A DNA stretch of 64,000 bases from Mimachlamys varia (taxonomy: Eukaryota > Mollusca > Bivalvia > Pectinida > Pectinidae), in NCBI GenBank assembly GCA_947623455.1, contig OX392536.1, forward strand, positions 37,453,465 to 37,517,464, given 5' to 3'. The position numbers and the translations under genes are program-made. The notes under the pieces are model-generated. The model was not told the origin of the DNA, ran no database searches, and was given only the letters and a program-made list of their open reading frames with translations. Shown in pieces: positions 12,501-23,929 of this stretch; the stretch's first letter is position 1; each line of letters starts with the position of its first letter.

Positions 12501-13542
12501 CTAAAAATCGAGTAAACAAGTTGCACAATATGATAAAAGGCGATATTCAGTATAGTATCTGTGGATATTGACACACTGCTGTAACACGAAATTTACATTT
12601 GTGCGCATACATGTATCTATTAAAAAGTACGTGATTCAAGAAAGCCTTGACCAATTGTCGAATACTTCCTTTGGTATTCGTTATGATACAGTAACTGGCA
12701 GAGGTCTTTCGTTGCAAATTCACAATTTGTTGGCTTCACAGACTTCCATTCACATTGTGACGTCACAAAAAAGAAAGATTTGTAGGCAAAGTATAATGCA
12801 ATAGTCATTTAGATATTAGCTTCCATGGAAAAGGTCCAATGCATATTTGTTTGCAACAATACAAAGAAGTGTGGTCAATTGAATATGTTCTGCTGATATA
12901 AAAAGTGATTTAGTAAACTTCAATATAAATATTTAGTTACAGATTCTTTTTACTGACGAACAAACTTACTACATATGGAATCGAGAGATACAAGTTGATG
13001 AAGAATATAAGCAAATGTTAATGTCGCCATATTGGTATTATTGAGAAATATTCTGAATCCTTGAATTATATGTATGTAGACGTTTTTAAATATACTCATT
13101 AGTATGCCTGCTCGTTCTGATTGAGAATGGTGTCTCAGTTCTCACCTTTAGGGCCTGGCATTTTCTTTAATGTGACCACCTAGATTTACATGGCTGGTAA
13201 AGCAGAAGACCTTTACCTTTCTGGAATACCTGGTTTCATTCTTTCGTTCTTTTCCATGGTTCTACGTAACAGTCTTATTTTTGTTTATCATTTGTTTATC
13301 TTGCCCTTGTTTAATCAATTTTAAGTTCGGATCAAAGTTTTGTTGACTTTTCGATATTCTCTCATATTCATGAAGTCACATAATTCATGGTATTTATGAA
13401 TAAATCAAAGCATAAAGATTTCTGATTATTTGTATTTACTTGAAGTAATAAATGTCTGAGAACTTTACAAAATATTGGTTTATCTGTACACAGGGCATCG
13501 GATGACATTGGCGGAGGACCTCAGGTGGGAATAATAGGCTAA
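9544..13542 (+). CDS. Secreted C-type lectin B (QPD/WND type), 5 exons
   Basis: Exons 9544-9598, 10760-10848, 11256-11346, 11642-11873 and 13494-13542 join in frame to 171 codons. Exon 1 encodes a signal peptide (MAAREQFGIVFLLVNLVAG). The lectin domain runs from SDCLDGFTKHGTSCY to FLICEMP with six cysteines. It carries GQPDNGG and WRWNDQEC, the two calcium/sugar motifs. QPD is the form usually linked to galactose-type ligands, so B is the most canonical binder of the four. The apparent stop at 11875-11877 lies inside a GTAAGT donor. The exon at 13494 follows a good acceptor (tgtacacag), keeps the frame, ends GGGPQVGIIG and has an AATAAA 64 bases after the stop. The tail resembles those of C and D (ending VIG). 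Intron 1 contains a 50-bp repeat array that includes the exon 2 acceptor. Confidence 0.9.
10213..10761 (+). repeat. 50-bp tandem array including the exon 2 splice acceptor
   Basis: About 11 units of 50 bp starting at 10261, 10311, 10361 and so on, with a partial first unit. Each unit ends in a pyrimidine-rich run and acag or gcag followed by TGTAC. The last unit, slightly diverged, supplies the real acceptor at 10758-10759. The array therefore duplicates the 3' splice site region of lectin B. Confidence 0.9.
10945..11004 (-). repeat. Truncated copy of the hammerhead-bearing repeat
   Basis: Matches only the gatgacgtaacacaca to agatacagtat part of the 8.7-kb and 23.1-kb copies and lacks the ribozyme segment. 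Lies in intron 2 of lectin B. Confidence 0.6.
11105..11187 (+). mobile_element. Right-end remnant of a TA-flanked MITE
   Basis: Carries gaggtggtcttaat and the terminal tttcactgta, as in the full element at 20286-20737. It is in intron 2 of lectin B, the same intron that holds the full element in lectin C. Confidence 0.5.
12463..12545 (-). mobile_element. Short Penelope-like tail fragment
   Basis: Only the outermost 3' end of the tail repeat (gaataccaaagattcaac onward), antisense, in intron 4 of lectin B. Confidence 0.5.
12950..13365 (+). mobile_element. Penelope-like tail, diverged
   Basis: Plus-sense copy beginning inside the end of the reverse transcriptase (acgaacaaacttactaca) and running through the 3' untranslated part to gatattctctcat. 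Many substitutions. In intron 4 of lectin B. Confidence 0.6.
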
Positions 13543-13605
13543 CTGACGACGTATAACCGTTGTCTCAACGCTCTTTGTGATCACTAATCATATGCTAATA
13601 TTGTC

Positions 13606-13611
13606 AATAAA
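13606..13611 (+). terminator. Poly(A) signal of lectin B
   Basis: AATAAA 64 bases after the TAA at 13540-13542, followed by a T-rich stretch. It supports the proposed short 3' exon. Confidence 0.75.
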
Positions 13612-13902
13612 GTTTTTCTATAATCACATGACATGTGTGTTATGTATATAGCTTAGGAACCAAGTCTCCTGATCATGAGGTTTTAATACATTATTTCCTA
13701 TACAATGTTAGAATGTATCTTGTTTTAAAAGATTAGTGACTTTTTTGTTTTTAAAGTGGCAAGTTTACAATTAGATGATCAATATTCTTTCAAGAATTTA
13801 ACAACTGTAAACGTGTTCAATACTGATATTTGAATGCTTATTTGACCTTTTTGAAACAAAGACACAAATCTAGACATGTGGATATAGAGGTTACGCAACG
13901 AG

Positions 13903-14036
13903 TGGTTGTTGGATATGGAATTTATTTCACTCGAGTTAATTATTTTTTTAAAGTTACAAAAGACACGAGCTCGTGTCTTTTGTAACTTTTAAAAAATAAA
14001 TAACTCGAGTGAAATAAATTCCATATCCAATAACCA
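13903..14036. repeat. 134-bp near-perfect palindrome with no spacer
   Basis: Arms of 67 bases meet at gagctc (centre 13969/13970); outer ends are tggttgttggatatgg and ccatatccaataacca. Only a few mismatches or indels. This is a foldback element or MITE; I see no clear target duplication. Confidence 0.9.
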
Positions 14037-14054
14037 GAAGTCGTGTGACCTGTG

Positions 14055-14360
14055 TCTACCACAATGCTATTAAATCGCAGTTGCAGTTTTGTTTTCTTTA
14101 AACCGCGAAACATTTGCGCGAAAACACATCATCTCGTATATATTCCCGCCACATTGTCACGACGTCAACAATCGATGACGACGTCAACAATCAGCATGTT
14201 GCATTTAAACCAGGTGATTTCCGGTCGAAGTGCAACTTCTCACCCAATCAAAAGTCCGGAAGGTCATATTCCACTAGTGGTATATAACATATATTTATCC
14301 AACAGTCAGCACGTTTATACAATGGTCTGAGAGTGGAATAATACGGGGTATTGTGGTAGA
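14055..14360. mobile_element. Possible MITE with 11-bp inverted ends
   Basis: tctaccacaat at the left and attgtggtaga at the right are exact inverted repeats bounding 306 bp of non-coding DNA. It starts 19 bases after the palindrome. Target duplication not clear. Confidence 0.4.
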
Positions 14361-14534
14361 AATCAATTTATGCGCAATCTTGTATGATAGCAAATATATT
14401 ATTTGATAATAAAACAGTTCTGGCTTTCAAGGTTACGGCAAGCTTCAGAGACTTAGAAATCCAATATAACCACTTACAATCAGACAAATCTTTGGGGAAA
14501 TGTTGAATGAAAATCGTAAAAGACTGTACCTTAT

Positions 14535-14700
14535 AAGGTGATGCATGACAGCTATAATATGACAAACGTGATACAACTCCCCATGGACAGTGGGTCATGT
14601 GTAGACCATATATGGACAACACATCCTGTGACGATGCCGGACACTAAGGTATGGGACATATCGCTCATTAACCACTACCCGATCAGCATGCTTAGAACGC
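14535..14700 (+). pseudogene. Non-LTR retrotransposon endonuclease fragment
   Basis: The frame reads NMTNVIQLPMDSG, then VDHIWTTHP, then SLINHYPISML. This matches the C-terminal part of the apurinic-type endonuclease of CR1/Jockey-like LINEs, where an asparagine-rich motif, a DHI(F/Y)T motif and an SDH motif occur in this order. The SDH histidine context is altered (INHYP), so the domain is dead. Nothing else of the element is recognisable nearby. Confidence 0.5.
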
Positions 14701-14759
14701 GCAAACTGCATGTATACACAGTTTCTGTGTTGTTTGTAATTGTTGTAACTTGGTTGTAA

Positions 14760-16660
14760 ATAGTGGACATTCCATTATTCTTTGTCCTTTTCTACAAGTT
14801 TAAATAAAGACTAATAATTAGTTCGTAAGTTGCGTACTGCATTTACATTTGCTAAATCATAGGAAGTCATTTGTTAAGAGGGCGGTTATTTCTATTGTTA
14901 GTTTGTATATACACTCCTATATTAAGGTAACTTGGTAGTAAATTGTAAAAGTATAATATTCTACCTAACTTATAAAATGAATTTCTCGTTAGCCAGGGTA
15001 ACGAACACGCATATGTGCATATCTGTGAAATTTTTGCGAAAATAAAATCTAACGAATGTGTTCTGTAATAAAAAAAAACCTATCGCCCAAATTGTAAGGT
15101 TGATACATCAGAAAACTGACCCAAATGTCATCTAGAAACCCAACCTTTAATTAAATGTCTTTAAATCAGTTTTATCTTGGTGACTCACGGTCGGTGAATT
15201 CAAACTTAGCGAGATAACCAGTTTACAGTAAGTCATCAAATACCAGCAATGATCTTTGTGCAGGTGTCAATCAATGTGTCGGCAATCATATTTTATGTTG
15301 ACATTATCGGGAAATGGGTGTCCAAATACCAGAACTGTCAATCTGGAAAGTTATTTTAGAAAACTAGTTATTCCATTGTTACAAGGAAACTAAATTATTT
15401 GACCTTCTTTAAAGATATTGATGGCTCAGCAATGTCAGCGACTATTATATTGTCCATTGTGAGATAAAACCTCGCGCATTTAAATGCATCATTCTATAGA
15501 TTCACAAATATTTAAATACCAAAATAACTAGGACAACGTCGGGGCTGATAGGAAAAGACACCTTTTCACGTCAGGATTTAAGGCTCTATAAACAGACGAC
15601 ATGTGTAAACTTACTTTATTTATCTATAATATTATGCACATTGATATCATCATATTCTTGCTAAATGAGTGATGGTAATTGCAAGACCTTCTGTGAGTAA
15701 ACAAACTAAACAGAGCGCTCTATAAAAGTTTTGTGTTGTCATTTATATCATTATTATACCTTTCGGTTTACTCTTAGAACAAATCAATTCTCTAGTAACA
15801 GTATATTGACTGAAGACTGTAGAGAGTTCCAGAATCGCTGTACTTACAAAGAGTTACCTGAGTCAACAGGTCTGAAATGAATGACGAAATTGAACATTGT
15901 GTGCGTCTGTTACTCATTTCAGTGTAAACAGAATCATGTAACTTCACATTAGTTAGCTCTTATTTCCTTTGCATGTGTTGGTTGTAAACGTAAAATAAGT
16001 GATATTTCTTCCGACTAATGCTTCTCTGTTTCATATTCCTTGCAGATAAACAAAAATACATGCTTTTGTTTTAGTTAAGTTATCCAGCAACCTTACACCA
16101 GTGACTTATCTTAAAATCGTCTAATCGGTCTATCACCTATGTGGTGAGAAAATGGTATAGATGTCACATCAGCCTTGTGAAGATTACTTAGTGCTTGGTA
16201 ACACTCCCTTGTATCAGAATCCTCTTGATGGCTACGTTGAATTTTGTTATCGCGAATAACCTAGTACTGGAAACTGTGTCATTTGATGGATTTGTGGCTT
16301 ACTTTTATTAGCTGCCTTATCATCTGTCTACCCTGATTATAAGTCTTACTGTGACAAAAATCAATACCTAAACAAGCAGTACATCTAGGACCATTGACCT
16401 ATTAAGTCGCATCCTACTGAACATGAATGATTTGAAGGGTAATTTGTATAGCAAATTGCTTTCACTTCCACGTTTTAAATGAATTATCATAATTTTTTTA
16501 CCTCTGCATCATGTGGCAACATCAGTTGCATTGCATGAAGAAGAGTCTCGTGTTTAGTACTTACACTTCTTACGCTCTGGATTTAACAAATATAAACTTT
16601 ATTTATTAAAAATCAATTATCAAACAAGTTATATCAATCACTCTGTTTCTTCCCAGATGT
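14760..16660. other. Intergenic DNA between lectins B and C
   Basis: AT-rich, no gene, tandem repeat or element recognised. Confidence 0.4.
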
Positions 16661-16815
16661 TAGCGCGCAGGGGCTTTGTTGTGGGAGGAAACCAGAGTGC
16701 CATTGGAAAACCCACTTTGTCGAGCAGGTGACCCAATACCTTTTTCGAAGAATCAAACCCTGGTCGCCTTGGTTGAAAGCAAGTGCGCTATCCTCTGCAC
16801 CACTCGACCACGCTT
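16661..16815 (-). mobile_element. tRNA-headed SINE, fragment
   Basis: On the minus strand a tRNA-like head (gtggtcgagtggtgcaga as box A region, gggtttgattctt as degenerate box B) is followed by a conserved-looking body including ctctggtttcctcccac. No 3' tail is seen. Plausibly a molluscan SINE; family not named. Confidence 0.6.
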
Positions 16816-18477
16816 TGGATTAGTTTGATCCCATCATTATTTTGAACTGACCTCGATATTTTCGCTCTCTGCACATCTCGAGTTTATATATGCCATAGTA
16901 AACACAAAGGTACGCGACTAGCTACTTGATTGGTCCTAAGTCAATATTCCTGACAAATCATTAAATCTTATACCTGTCCTTTGAAAGATAACTGAGGCGC
17001 GACAGCCGACTTCAAAGACAATTTTACCTTCAGGCGACCAACAGATTAATATTACTTCAAAGTTTTAAAAGTGAGCTTTAACCGTGGAGTATGAAGAGTG
17101 ATGTAAACTATGCATTCCCATCTCCTGCCCCCTAGCATCACCGACAAGTCCCAGATAGACGAAATAGCTGTATGATGCTGTTTTGTCCATTGCTATTTTG
17201 AGTTCGGATTAAACTTTAGTAGACGCGCTGGTATTCTCAGATTGTTTAATTATAAATGGACCGACCGATATGTATTGTCTGCGAAATGTACAGCACCTTG
17301 ACTTGCCGACAGTATTTGATAAGGAAAGATGAAGTACGTTCTTTATCAGTATACTCACGTTCATAGATAATGATAAAAAAAATGTGAACGACATTCATTT
17401 TACGGATAGAGTAAACATCATTATTTGACCAAATAGAAGATTTAGCAACAAATTAAGTGGACGTTTATAACCTGGCAACATATTAAGTGGACGTTAACAA
17501 ACATTTGTTATGAAATGATATATTTTAACCTGAGTTGGACCGATAGTTACGCATTTCATCCACCATTGATAATGGCGCGATGCACCGATTTCATTCGTTT
17601 GCTTATTTTACGTAGGAAAGTGTGGGAGAGAAATAAGCAATCACCCCTGTGTGAAATAGACAGAGAAATCTCAGTCCTTGGGATAAGATTAATCCCGAGC
17701 ACAATGTCTCGTGCTAAAATTCATAGATCTTACACTCGGGTTGAAAAAGTCTACATCACACAGGGATGATAGATTATATTAATCTTACATAGGTGCACCA
17801 GGAGACCTCAATTCATGGTCGTCTCTTCTATATATTATTGTTTTGTATTTACTGTTAACTTGGAACTTTGACAGGCAGCTTTGTGCGTGGTTTGGTAAAA
17901 CAATTCTGTTTTAATCTTTCAAATATGTGCTTTGTTTAATTGCCAGTCATTGGAGAATTTGCAAAAACAATAGATAAGACTTTCACCTGCTTTCCGTATA
18001 AGAAATGCGAGAAAACTATTGTAAAAATTGTATGATTTGGGTTTAAAACAGAGGCTTCAGATTATCAACCCACATTCTACACCTCGGGTAGAATTTCTCT
18101 ATTTCACATATCTACATATGACAGAATTAATTAGCTATTACTCATATGACGTGAGCACTTACTAGCAAAACATTTCCCAAACAATGTCTGTAGTTGACCT
18201 CCTATTGGTATATAACATTAGAACGGCAATTAATATATCAACATTATATTACAAAGGATATTCATAATGTTTATTTTACAAAATCGTACGACCAATGTTG
18301 TTATATGGTATAAACGAATGATAATGTAAGGCTGATCTTGGCTTATCAAAAGCAAGCTTTTACATTTAAGACGAAGTGTATTCTTATTGCGTCCCAAACA
18401 ACCAGTGAATATTTTCAAAAAATCATAAAGAGTTACAGCAATGAAAAGTCCATAGTGACCTTGTGATGATTATAAGG
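16816..18477. other. Intergenic DNA
   Basis: No gene seen. A scrap of the Penelope-like tail (ttttgagttcggattaaac to ggtattctcaga) lies at about 17195-17245. Confidence 0.4.
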
Positions 18478-18683
18478 GGCGGCGGTGTCGAAGTGGTTAA
18501 GATCTCCCGAATTCTACCTCTAGCCCTCCACCTCTGGGTTGCGAGTTCGAATCCCACGTAGGCCAGGTACAGACAGTAGGTCGGTGACTTTTTTCCGGGT
18601 ACTCCGGCTTTCCACCAACTTCAAATCTTAAATTGACCTTGGTTGTTAATATGACGTGAAACAAAATAAACCAAACCAAACTT
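18478..18683 (+). mobile_element. Complete tRNA-headed SINE
   Basis: The head begins ggcggtgtcgaagtggttaa (box A) and has a good box B (gagttcgaatccc) with enough room for a long variable arm, like a serine- or leucine-type tRNA. A body with ccgggtactccggctttcc follows, and the 3' end is aaacaaaataaaccaaacc. Read backwards, the element gives a frame containing TWDSNSQPRG, commonly mispredicted as protein. Confidence 0.75.
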
Positions 18684-18961
18684 GATGGTTATAAATATTT
18701 TTTAAACTAGACAAACCTAGATTCACTAACACTTTCAATTGCTTATGGAAGCTTTTCACGTTAACGCTAGTGAGTCTAAGTTTGTTAATTTGTTTAAAGA
18801 GTTACAGTGATATACACTATAAAGCATATTAAAGAGAAGCAGGATACAACAATAGAAATCAAAACAAACAAAAGTGTTCATTGTATTTAATGCTGAAAGT
18901 AGTAAAAAGCAATCACCATCGTTCTAACTTAATTCCTTTTGTTGTGGCTGTTAGTCCTGCT

Positions 18962-18988
18962 GATAAGAGTAGAAATGCTATAGATAAG
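18962..18988 (+). promoter_or_regulatory. Paired GATA motifs upstream of lectin C
   Basis: GATAAG at 18962-18967 and again at 18983-18988, exactly 21 bases apart. The same pair with the same spacing is upstream of lectin D. The second motif is 63 bases before the start codon. Confidence 0.45.
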
Positions 18989-19045
18989 ACATAGTACTCT
19001 TACCTTTGATCTACAACTTAACACGAGGCTCTACAAGAAAACAAA

Positions 19046-22000
19046 ATGGCGTTTATTGCTACATTGGCTTTACTCCTAACTTTGACGACATTCTGTGAGT
19101 ATGGCTTCCGTGTTTACTCAAAAAGATATCTGTTACCACTATCGATTTCGCAAACTCAAGCGTAATCAAAACAACACTGTTACCAAACTGTGTGTTTGTG
19201 TATTTGGCTTCAATGTTAATGTTCACCCTAGTGATGATGGAAATAAGGATAGGTTCTGTCCCCAAGCCGGGACTTGCTATAGTCATTTACGTTCAACATT
19301 TTTATTAATGGCAACAGCTGATTAACACGTTTTCAGTTTAATGCATAAAACCAAATAAACAAATCGGAGAAATACCGAAGCGTCAACAAAACAATAATCC
19401 GAAATTAAAACCGATTAAACGGGGGACAAACCAAATATTGAAAAGAAAAGATTTGCACGAAGACCTTTAAAAAATGCAAACGCATAAAACAAGGTGTTCT
19501 GGTAGAGTATGGGTCTTCCGCTTAATCGACGAAACCTGCCATATAAATCTAGGTCACATCCAAGAAAGTGTCACGTTTTTAAAGTCCGAACTGATATCAT
19601 TATCAATCACAATACGTAGACACACCAATAAGAATATTCAAAACGCCCACCTTCAAATCAAGCAATGATACATAAAATATCTCAGTGAGTCCAAGATGAC
19701 GACCATATAACTTAGATTTTGCTCACAGTCGTCATCAACTTACATCTCTGCAAATCCTGTGTCGTAAATTTGTTTGTCAGTAGCCGACATCAAAAAAGTT
19801 ACAGTATCTAGAGCAATCCGTAGAATAATGAATTAATTGCGATATGCAAACACCACATATTGCAGAAGCAAGGATGTTACTATCAGGAAAGGGACAATGC
19901 ATGATTGAATACTAACTAACTACGTATTACCGACATTAACTACTCTCATGGCTCATACGTATAGCTATGTTTACACCAGCTGTATAAGTACATAAATAAG
20001 GATTAAATCGTTTCCATTTCTTAAACCCATCGCCGACTTTGTCCCAATTTCCTATGATGTTTTGTATACAGGTGTAGCAGACTGTCCGGATGGCTTCGTG
20101 AAACATGGCGGTTCCTGCTACAAGATTGTTCGGATCAAAGCCACATGGCCTGAGAGTGATGTAAGTATTTTAAATGTACTGAGAATGAGAATGAGAATGA
20201 TAAAGGATATAGATATAATCACTGCTGAAAATACTCAACATAAGTTAACTAATGAAACTCTCTTTTATATAAAAAAAACGATATACAGAGAAACCTCTCT
20301 ATTACGACCACCTTAGGGACCACACCAAAGTGGAATTAATAGTGGGATGGTCTTAATACTGAGGGTGACCATGCAGACAGATTTCTCTTAAATCCGCTTT
20401 TTGACATGTTTTCATGGTTCATTCACTAATATATAGGTTTCATGATGTTAAACTAACAGTAATTGTAACTGATTAGCCAATTTGACAAGAAAATACAGTT
20501 TTACTGATCTGACACTTGGCAGTGGAATACACACCAGGTGACTTTGTGTTTGGTCGGTGGTCTCAGTAGTGAGGTGAAACTAAGTGCAAAAGTGGTATTT
20601 GGGACTTTTCAAAACTAGTCTTAATAGCGAGGGGGTCTTAATAGTGAGGTGGTCTTAATGGTGAAGCTTAAAATACAAAGATATGAAAAAGATTTCTACG
20701 GATTTAAATGAAGTGGTCTTTAAGCAAGTTTTCACTGTATTCATATTTTTTAAAAAAAGGTGTGTCGTGGATGTCGTTGTAGATCTACTGTCATGCGGTA
20801 GGTGCAGACCTTGCAACAATTGAAACACGGGAGGAACAACATTTTCTAGAAGGCCACCTAGCAACAGAAGCAGGTACAGTCCATACCTGGTAATGAAGAA
20901 GACCTCGATATGCACATTATCACACGTCAATACTGGTAGAGTGAGAGTGTGGCAATGTAGTCAAAAAGGGTTACCTAGCTGCACACCAAGGCCGGTAGAG
21001 TGAGTGAGAGTCAAAACGCAGGTTTCTTAGCAACACAAAAATGGTGGAAGTGTAAAAATAATAGTCAGAAAAAGTCACCTAGCTATACACCAACGTTGGT
21101 AGAGTTTTAGTGTTGTATTTTAGTCATACCGGTTTACCTAGCTACAAAGCAAATTCGGTATATTGAGAGTGTGGTAGTGTATTCTAAAATGGTTTCCCAG
21201 CTACACACCAAAGCTGGTAGAGTGAGAATGTGGCATTGTAGTCATAAAGGGTCTCTTAGATTTCCTCAATAGATTCGGGAAATGAAAGATAATGAAACCA
21301 TTAAAGAAGAAAACAAAATAACACTATTGAGTATCTGATGATATCCTTCTAATATTGGTGTCTGACATTTTGCAAAAATAAAATAAACAAGACAAAACTC
21401 TCATGTGGAATGTCTACAATCAAGGGGAATAGATCTATGCGCTTTTCTATTTGTATTGAAAGAGAATTAAATTGCCCAATGATAGCAGTCACAAAACATC
21501 AGCATCTAGATTATATGTGTATTCTACGAAAGTCACGCATTTTTCAGGAGCATATCACCCACCCCAGTTTTGGATTGGTGGAAACGATTTTGCTGAAGAG
21601 GGTAACTGGATATGGCTGAAATCTAAGACACCTATCGGAGACCAGGACTACTCCAACTGGATAAATGGAAATGATCTCCCTGTGACAGCGGACGAAAATT
21701 GTTTGATGATAACCCAGGGAGGAAACTGGAAGTGGGAAGACAACAATTGTGATGACCATTACTTCTTCGTCTGCGAAAAAAAGTGAGCTTACAAATACAT
21801 CAAATCATTTGAATGAAATCAGGACTGAAAATAGAAAGTCAGGGTAAGGGACGACAACACAAATACATGGTAGTGAGGTACCTTGTAAAAAAAACACAAC
21901 AAAAGCTAAGATGGAATATACTGGAGATAATATAGAACGAATGATTAAAAACCGGGTTGGCAATATTTTTGTTGAGTTTGAAGGAAACATTTTCCAGCAA

Positions 22001-22902
22001 ACTGTTGGTATTCCCGTGGGAACTTACTGTGTCCAACTCTTAGCTGATTTTTTTCAATATGAGACTGAATTTGTCGAAGAGTTTATCATGACAGGTAGCA
22101 GAAGCCTTGCCAATGTTAATTCCAATTTCAGATATATCGACGATGTGTTGTCTTAAAACAACAAGACGTTTGCTTACCACGACGATCTTATATAACCTTC
22201 TGAACTTGAAATAAAGGACACAACAGACTCTTCGACATTAGCAGCTTACCTCGATATAAACTCAAACTATGACCAACATGGACGGGTTACTAAAACGCTA
22301 TACGGGAAACGGGACGATTTTAATTTTCCGATCGTGAACTTTCCATTTCTTGATAGTAATATTTTTTCTTCTCCAACCTACGGTGTTTACATGTCACAGT
22401 TGATTCGTTGCTCTAAATATTGCATTTTTGGTGATAGATGTCGACTGATGATGAACAAACTTACTAAACAGGTATTTGAATAGATGCAGGTTGATCAAAA
22501 CTATGAGCAAGTATTATGGTCGCCATCTTTGTTTCACTGAGATTATTTTGAATCTTGATATTTTTGTGTGTTTGAGTATGTCATTAGTTTGCTTATCTGT
22601 GGTGATTGAAAATGATGACTCGAATCTTATTTTTAGGACTTGGTGTCTACTTGGCTGTGACCAAGATTTACATAGCGGGTGTTGACGATGAAGCAGAAGA
22701 TGCTTACTCTTCCAGAACACCTGGTTTTATTCTCTTGTACTTTGTTCTCTTGCCATATTTATTTCTCAATACTGTGATCGAAATACAGTTACTATGGTAA
22801 CAAACGTTCCATAATTTTTCCATTTATTTAACGTGTATAAAACAGGGTCCCTATTTTTCTCGTTGCAGTGCCTATTCGGATAGCGGGATTGTGATTGGAT
22901 GA
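19046..22902 (+). CDS. Secreted C-type lectin C (no EPN/QPD), 5 exons
   Basis: Exons 19046-19094, 20072-20160, 20783-20873, 21548-21782 and 22869-22902 join in frame to 165 codons, with good donors and acceptors. Signal peptide MAFIATLALLLTLTTFC. The domain runs from DCPDGFVKHGGSCYK to FFVCEKK, with six cysteines. The long-loop region has GNDLP where EPN or QPD is expected, and WED replaces WND, so classical calcium-dependent sugar binding is probably changed or lost. The apparent TGA at 21784-21786 is inside a GTGAGC donor. The 3' exon gives NAYSDSGIVIG and is followed by AATAAA, and the same tail is found in gene D. C and D share exon lengths exactly (49, 89, 91, 235) and most residues, so they are recent duplicates. 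Confidence 0.92.
19355..19710 (-). mobile_element. Penelope-like tail in intron 1 of lectin C
   Basis: Antisense copy from agaaataccgaagcgtcaac to the gtccaagatgacgaccata end. Confidence 0.65.
20286..20737. mobile_element. TA-flanked MITE in intron 2 of lectin C
   Basis: Left end cagagaaacctctctattac and right end aagttttcactg are imperfect inverted repeats (both read ca..gaaa inward), with TA directly outside each end (20284-20285 and 20738-20739). Internal sequence repeats gtggtcttaat-like modules. TA duplication suggests mobilisation by a Tc1/mariner-type transposase. Confidence 0.6.
20934..21262 (+). repeat. Diverged ~58-bp tandem repeat in intron 3 of lectin C
   Basis: About six units, each with ggtagagtgagagtgtgg-like and acctagctacacaccaa-like blocks. 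Related, more degraded units appear at about 35200-35330 in the same intron of lectin D. Confidence 0.65.
21895..22795 (+). pseudogene. Penelope-like reverse transcriptase fragment plus tail
   Basis: The frame at 21911-22156 has reverse transcriptase motif B-like QTVGIPVGT and the catalytic YIDDVLS, then a stop. Homology continues in shifted frames (RDDFNFPIVNFPFLDSN, GVYMSQLIRC) and ends near the YYGRH motif, passing directly into the tail repeat. No GIY-YIG endonuclease is visible downstream of the reverse transcriptase, which fits elements with an N-terminal endonuclease (Naiad-type) or truncation. It lies in intron 4 of lectin C. Assignment to Penelope-like elements is from remembered motif patterns. 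Confidence 0.7.
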
Positions 22903-22940
22903 AAATCCCTAGCTGAGCATTTTACCATTCGACTGAAAAC

Positions 22941-22946
22941 AATAAA
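22941..22946 (+). terminator. Poly(A) signal of lectin C
   Basis: AATAAA (overlapping a second AATAAA) 39 bases after the TGA at 22900-22902. Confidence 0.75.
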
Positions 22947-23109
22947 TAAAATTAGTACCTCACCTTCTGTGCTGTTATTTGATTTCCAAGTATAACATCA
23001 TTATCAACAAAACAGTGAAGAGGAGGCCTATATCATGTATCTCTTCCTTTCTTTGAGCATAAGGCTTTACATCCAATCTTTACATTCAATTAAAAACTAT
23101 ATTTATTTG

Positions 23110-23430
23110 ATCTCGTTCTTTTTTAGGGGTGCAAGATAACGTAACACACACATATGCTGCACCTTTTGAATTTAGTAATAGATACAGTATGCCGAAAAAT
23201 GAATTAAATTGCATCATACAGTTGTTTCGTCCTCCTAGGACTCTTCCGTGATGCTAGAGGCCAAAAGGTGGGAATCTAAAATGTCTAAACTAATGCAGAA
23301 CCAGAAGAGTCAGGTGCGTAAAACCCCTTTAATTTATGAATTTAGAAGTAAAATTAAACTGGTTCTGTATAATTTCGAATCGTGTACTACGAAAATGTGT
23401 ATATTATGTACCGTTCCACTACTCAAGTAT
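23110..23430 (-). repeat. Dispersed repeat carrying a hammerhead, copy 2
   Basis: Similar along about 300 bp to the copy at 8690-8985. It lies between lectins C and D. Confidence 0.65.
23211..23255 (-). ncRNA. Type I hammerhead ribozyme, one core change
   Basis: Minus strand: stem I GCATCA/TGATGC is perfect; the core is CGGAAGA (consensus CUGANGA, so U4 is changed to G); stem II GTCC/GGAC closes a 5-base loop; GAAA is intact; stem III is a minimal CA/TG with loop AC; the predicted cleavage triplet is GTA. Combining this copy with the one at 8781 restores a full consensus hammerhead. Confidence 0.7.
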
Positions 23431-23855
23431 TGTGAGCACCTGTTGAGAGTGACAGTATGTTGTGTTAGTGTTGCGAGTGTGTACTAAGGGAAGTAACTTT
23501 AATTTATCAGCACGCTCCTCGCTGGCATCAGTCCTAGATTTCTCTCCCTTATTTCACATGTAACGTGCTAGCAACTAGTTTCCTCAAAAAATTAGCAAGA
23601 AACATTGAAGTCTCTGAATTCCAATAATTAAATAGATTTTTAACAAAAAAAATGCATATATGGCTCCCTTTATTAACCAATATTTTTATCGCATAGCAAA
23701 AACAACTACCCACAAAAACAAACTTGTGTCTACAAGTTTCTTACATATTCTACAATAAGCAAGAAGTTATAAATGTTTTTTGTTATCATGGTGAAATGAG
23801 ATTAAAATGTTCTATAGCATTACCCTGTAAAAGGAAAGAGAATATTAGTGTGCTT

Positions 23856-23925
23856 CTAACAGGGACCAGAACTTCCAACTCCAGGTTTCTAGTCAGACGC
23901 TCTACCACTGAGCAAATGGAAATAT
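23856..23925 (-). mobile_element. tRNA-like SINE head
   Basis: Minus strand reads tgctcagtggtagagcgtct (box A region) and ends with a degraded box B (gttctggtccc). No convincing body or tail. Confidence 0.5.
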
Positions 23926-23929
23926 TTCC

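Noticed and set aside
17515..17769. Plus-strand frame of 84 codons
   Set aside because: No recognisable domain, no neighbours or splice context supporting a gene.
18478..18570. A functional tRNA gene
   Set aside because: Box A and B are present, but the cloverleaf is imperfect and the head continues into a SINE body and A-rich tail.
18497..18679. Minus-strand frame of 60 codons (contains TWDSNSQPRG)
   Set aside because: It is the antisense of a tRNA-headed SINE.
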